Positions 12,125-13,217 of a stretch of DNA of 13,217 bases are shown here, in pieces. The notes under the pieces are model-generated. The model worked only from the letters and a program-made list of their open reading frames with translations. It searched no databases and was not told the origin of the DNA. Within the stretch, counting starts at the first letter, position 1. Every line of letters begins with the position of its first letter. The stretch lies in contig WAPE01000092.1 in the NCBI GenBank assembly GCA_015520865.1, positions 1-13,217 of the forward strand, in the 5' to 3' direction. The translations under genes and the position numbers were made by a program. The stretch is from Candidatus Iainarchaeum sp. Lineage in GTDB: Archaea > Iainarchaeota > Iainarchaeia > JAADDC01.

Positions 12125-12199
12125 GGGGCCGTGGTGTAGCCTGGCCTAGCATACGGGCTTGGGGTGCCCGCGACCCGGGTTCGAATCCCGGCGGCCCCA
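12125..12199 (+). tRNA. tRNA-Pro (anticodon GGG)
   Basis: A full 75-nt cloverleaf. The acceptor GGGGCCG (12125-12131) pairs with CGGCCCC (12192-12198), with discriminator A at 12199. The anticodon stem is CGGGC/GCCCG (12154-12158 and 12166-12170) around loop TTGGGGT, anticodon GGG at 12161-12163. The T arm has GGTTCGAATCC. There is no intron and no encoded CCA (CTCC follows the discriminator). Confidence 0.97.
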
Positions 12200-12224
12200 C
12201 TCCTGAATGTTTGGCAACCCTTAT

Positions 12225-12299
12225 GGCCCCGTAGCCCAGCCTGGATAGGGCGTCGGCCTTCTAAGCCGAAGGTCGGGGGTTCAAATCCCCCCGGGGCCG
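12225..12299 (+). tRNA. tRNA-Arg (anticodon TCT)
   Basis: A 75-nt cloverleaf. The acceptor GGCCCCG (12225-12231) pairs with CGGGGCC (12292-12298), with discriminator G at 12299, usual for tRNA-Arg. The anticodon stem TCGGC/GCCGA encloses CTTCTAA, anticodon TCT at 12260-12262, which reads AGA/AGG, the favoured Arg codons in this window. There is no intron and no encoded CCA. It is 25 nt after tRNA-Pro without a clear TATA between, so the two are probably co-transcribed. Confidence 0.97.
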
Positions 12300-12303
12300 T
12301 TAC

Positions 12304-12313
12304 AGGAGGAGGG
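12304..12313 (+). promoter_or_regulatory. Shine-Dalgarno of the alaX gene
   Basis: GGAGGAGGGA ends 4 nt before ATG 12318. No TATA box is visible between tRNA-Arg and this gene, so the message probably comes from the tRNA promoter and is freed by tRNA 3' processing. Confidence 0.6.
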
Positions 12314-12317
12314 AAGA

Positions 12318-13028
12318 ATGGTAGAGCTCCTCTACCTAAAGAATTCCTACATGAAAGATTTTGAGGCCAGGATAACGGGAATTACGGAGGAGGGTGTTTT
12401 TCTCGATAAAACGGCGTTCTTTCCTAGAAGTGGAGGCCTAGAAGGGGACAGAGGGATCCTAAGGACTCCCGTTGGGGAGTTCAGGGTAGTGGGAGCACGG
12501 AAGGTTGGAGACGACGTTCTCCACCTTCTGGAAACAACAGAAGGACTCAAAGGAGGGATGGAGGTAAGGGGGATCCTTGATTGGGAGAATCGTTACCGTC
12601 AGATGAGATTGCATACGGCTTCCCACATCGTTTCTGCCATCTTCTACGAGAAGTACGGTGCAATGGTGACGGGCGGGCACATAACGGCTGAGAAGGCCAA
12701 GGAGATGTACAACGTTGAGAAGATAACGCCCGAGATGATAGAGGAGGTCTTCTCAGAGGCCAATGAAATCGTAAAGAGGGACCTTCCTGTAAAAATCTAC
12801 TGGCTGAAGAGGGAAGAAGCGCTAAAGATACCAGGGATCGTGAAGCTAGCTGATCGGATGCCACCGGAGGTGGAACTCTGGCGGATCGTCGAGATACCAG
12901 GCGTTGATATCCAAGCAGACGGGGGACCCCACGTAAGGAGGACGGGAGAGATCGGGGAGATCGTTTTCCTTAAGAAGGAGAACAAGGGGAAGGGAAAGAA
13001 GGTCCTCGTCTTCACGGTCAAGCCATAA
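12318..13028 (+). CDS. alaX: AlaX-type alanyl-tRNA editing protein (AlaX-M size)
   Basis: A 236-residue stand-alone homologue of the AlaRS editing domain, which hydrolyses Ser (or Gly) mischarged onto tRNA-Ala. An N-terminal glycine-rich barrel, with F-F-P-R-S-G-G-L-E-G-D-R-G (34-46) in place of the common FYPxSGGQPxDxG, precedes the catalytic part. There the zinc ligands H99 and H103 lie in L-H-T-A-S-H. The second half-site reads D-I-Q-A-D-G-G-P-H-V (198-206 region): His205 is kept, but the Cys of the CGGTH motif is Asp201 and Thr is Pro. Size and the N-terminal barrel place it with AlaX-M. A strong Shine-Dalgarno fixes the start. It sits directly behind two tRNA genes, a translation-themed cluster, although neither tRNA is its substrate. 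Confidence 0.92.
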   Translation: MVELLYLKNSYMKDFEARITGITEEGVFLDKTAFFPRSGGLEGDRGILRTPVGEFRVVGARKVGDDVLHLLETTEGLKGGMEVRGILDWENRYRQMRLHTASHIVSAIFYEKYGAMVTGGHITAEKAKEMYNVEKITPEMIEEVFSEANEIVKRDLPVKIYWLKREEALKIPGIVKLADRMPPEVELWRIVEIPGVDIQADGGPHVRRTGEIGEIVFLKKENKGKGKKVLVFTVKP

Positions 13029-13032
13029 AAGG
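13023..13032 (+). promoter_or_regulatory. TATA box of the last gene, overlapping the alaX stop
   Basis: CCATAAAAGG spans the alaX TAA and is centred about 26 nt upstream of ATG 13054. No Shine-Dalgarno stands at the usual distance, so a leaderless start is inferred. Confidence 0.45.
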
Positions 13033-13053
13033 AGAAGGTACATTATCTCTACG

Positions 13054-13217
13054 ATGATCGTAGCTGTGGACCTCGAAAAACGAAAGATCGAAGGTATTGA
13101 GGTAAAGAACGAAGGTGTTGTAACCGTTGGGTCTTCCATTATCCTTGAATCGGTTCTTTCTAAGCGGGAAGCCGAGTTCTGGGAGTATCCCGTTTACATA
13201 GGCCGCGGACCCTATGC
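13054..13217 (+). CDS. N-terminal fragment, possibly aldehyde:ferredoxin oxidoreductase family
   Basis: The first 54 codons of a gene cut by the window end. It starts M-I-V-A-V-D-L-E-K-R-K-I-E and reaches Y-P-V-Y-I-G-R-G-P-Y. The opening (a strand with VDL followed by a charged turn) and the later IGRGPYA resemble the N-terminal beta domain of tungsten-containing aldehyde:ferredoxin oxidoreductases, in which a GxGPxAG-type segment contacts the pterin. That is only a resemblance over a short stretch and I hold it loosely. The start is supported by a TATA box 26 nt upstream. If the family is right, the enzyme would oxidise an aldehyde with ferredoxin in the cytoplasm. Confidence 0.5.
   Translation, partial: MIVAVDLEKRKIEGIEVKNEGVVTVGSSIILESVLSKREAEFWEYPVYIGRGPY

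Noticed and set aside
12164..12364. Open frame running through both tRNA genes into alaX, and an opposite-strand frame at 11889-12200
   Set aside because: Both translate tRNA sequence, a common artefact giving residues such as RVRIPAAP and GPPGFEPGSRAP.
1..13217. CRISPR array, insertion sequence or prophage
   Set aside because: No regularly spaced repeats, transposase, integrase, or terminal inverted repeats with target duplications were seen. The only repeats are the short promoter-region ones listed.

Overview
The window looks like chromosomal DNA of a hyperthermophilic euryarchaeon. The best guess is a member of the Thermococcales (Pyrococcus/Thermococcus/Palaeococcus type). The grounds are archaeal TATA boxes, two box C/D guide RNAs, an archaeal NMD3 homologue, AlaX, a TrmB-type regulator, an eIF2B-like sugar-phosphate isomerase, AGG/AGA/ATA-rich codon use and dense packing. 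About half of the genes appear to start with no leader, which is more than I would expect for Thermococcales, so a related lineage remains possible. No species can be named from sequence alone.

Layout. 1-2830: the start of an M20 peptidase (minus) opposes a dUTPase/Dcd-type gene (plus). A C/D guide RNA (plus) follows, facing a short AbiEii-like nucleotidyltransferase (minus). Then come an unrecognised 99-residue protein, a beta-lactamase-fold hydrolase, and a convergent small membrane exporter that has a second C/D guide RNA directly upstream. 2928-5531: a DUF4143 ATPase (minus), an AT-rich spacer with a 28-bp inverted repeat, NMD3 (plus) and a metallophosphoesterase (minus). 5635-7747: a cysteine-free FdhD-like protein and an aromatic-type amino-acid permease (plus), then a small HTH/zinc-ribbon regulator (minus). 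7797-12067: an R15P isomerase-like protein, a TrmB-type regulator, an unknown 150-residue protein, a GNAT/GH114-like two-gene operon (minus) and an alpha/beta hydrolase. 12125-13217: tRNA-Pro(GGG), tRNA-Arg(UCU), AlaX, and the first 54 codons of a gene that may belong to the aldehyde:ferredoxin oxidoreductase family.

Most neighbours are functionally independent housekeeping or accessory genes, not one pathway. Clear couplings are the ATGA overlap of the acetyltransferase and glycosidase genes, and the tRNA-tRNA-AlaX cluster with its translation theme. The strongest general signal is promoter geometry. Three divergent pairs are 49-52 bp apart with one TATA element in the middle that could serve both genes. 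Two other pairs are 30-31 bp apart with two crossed TATA boxes. In all five pairs the start codons lie about 24-28 nt from a TATA centre, as expected for leaderless messages. All five convergent gene pairs overlap at their 3' ends. No insertion sequence, CRISPR array or rRNA was seen, and there is no gene-free stretch above 300 bases.
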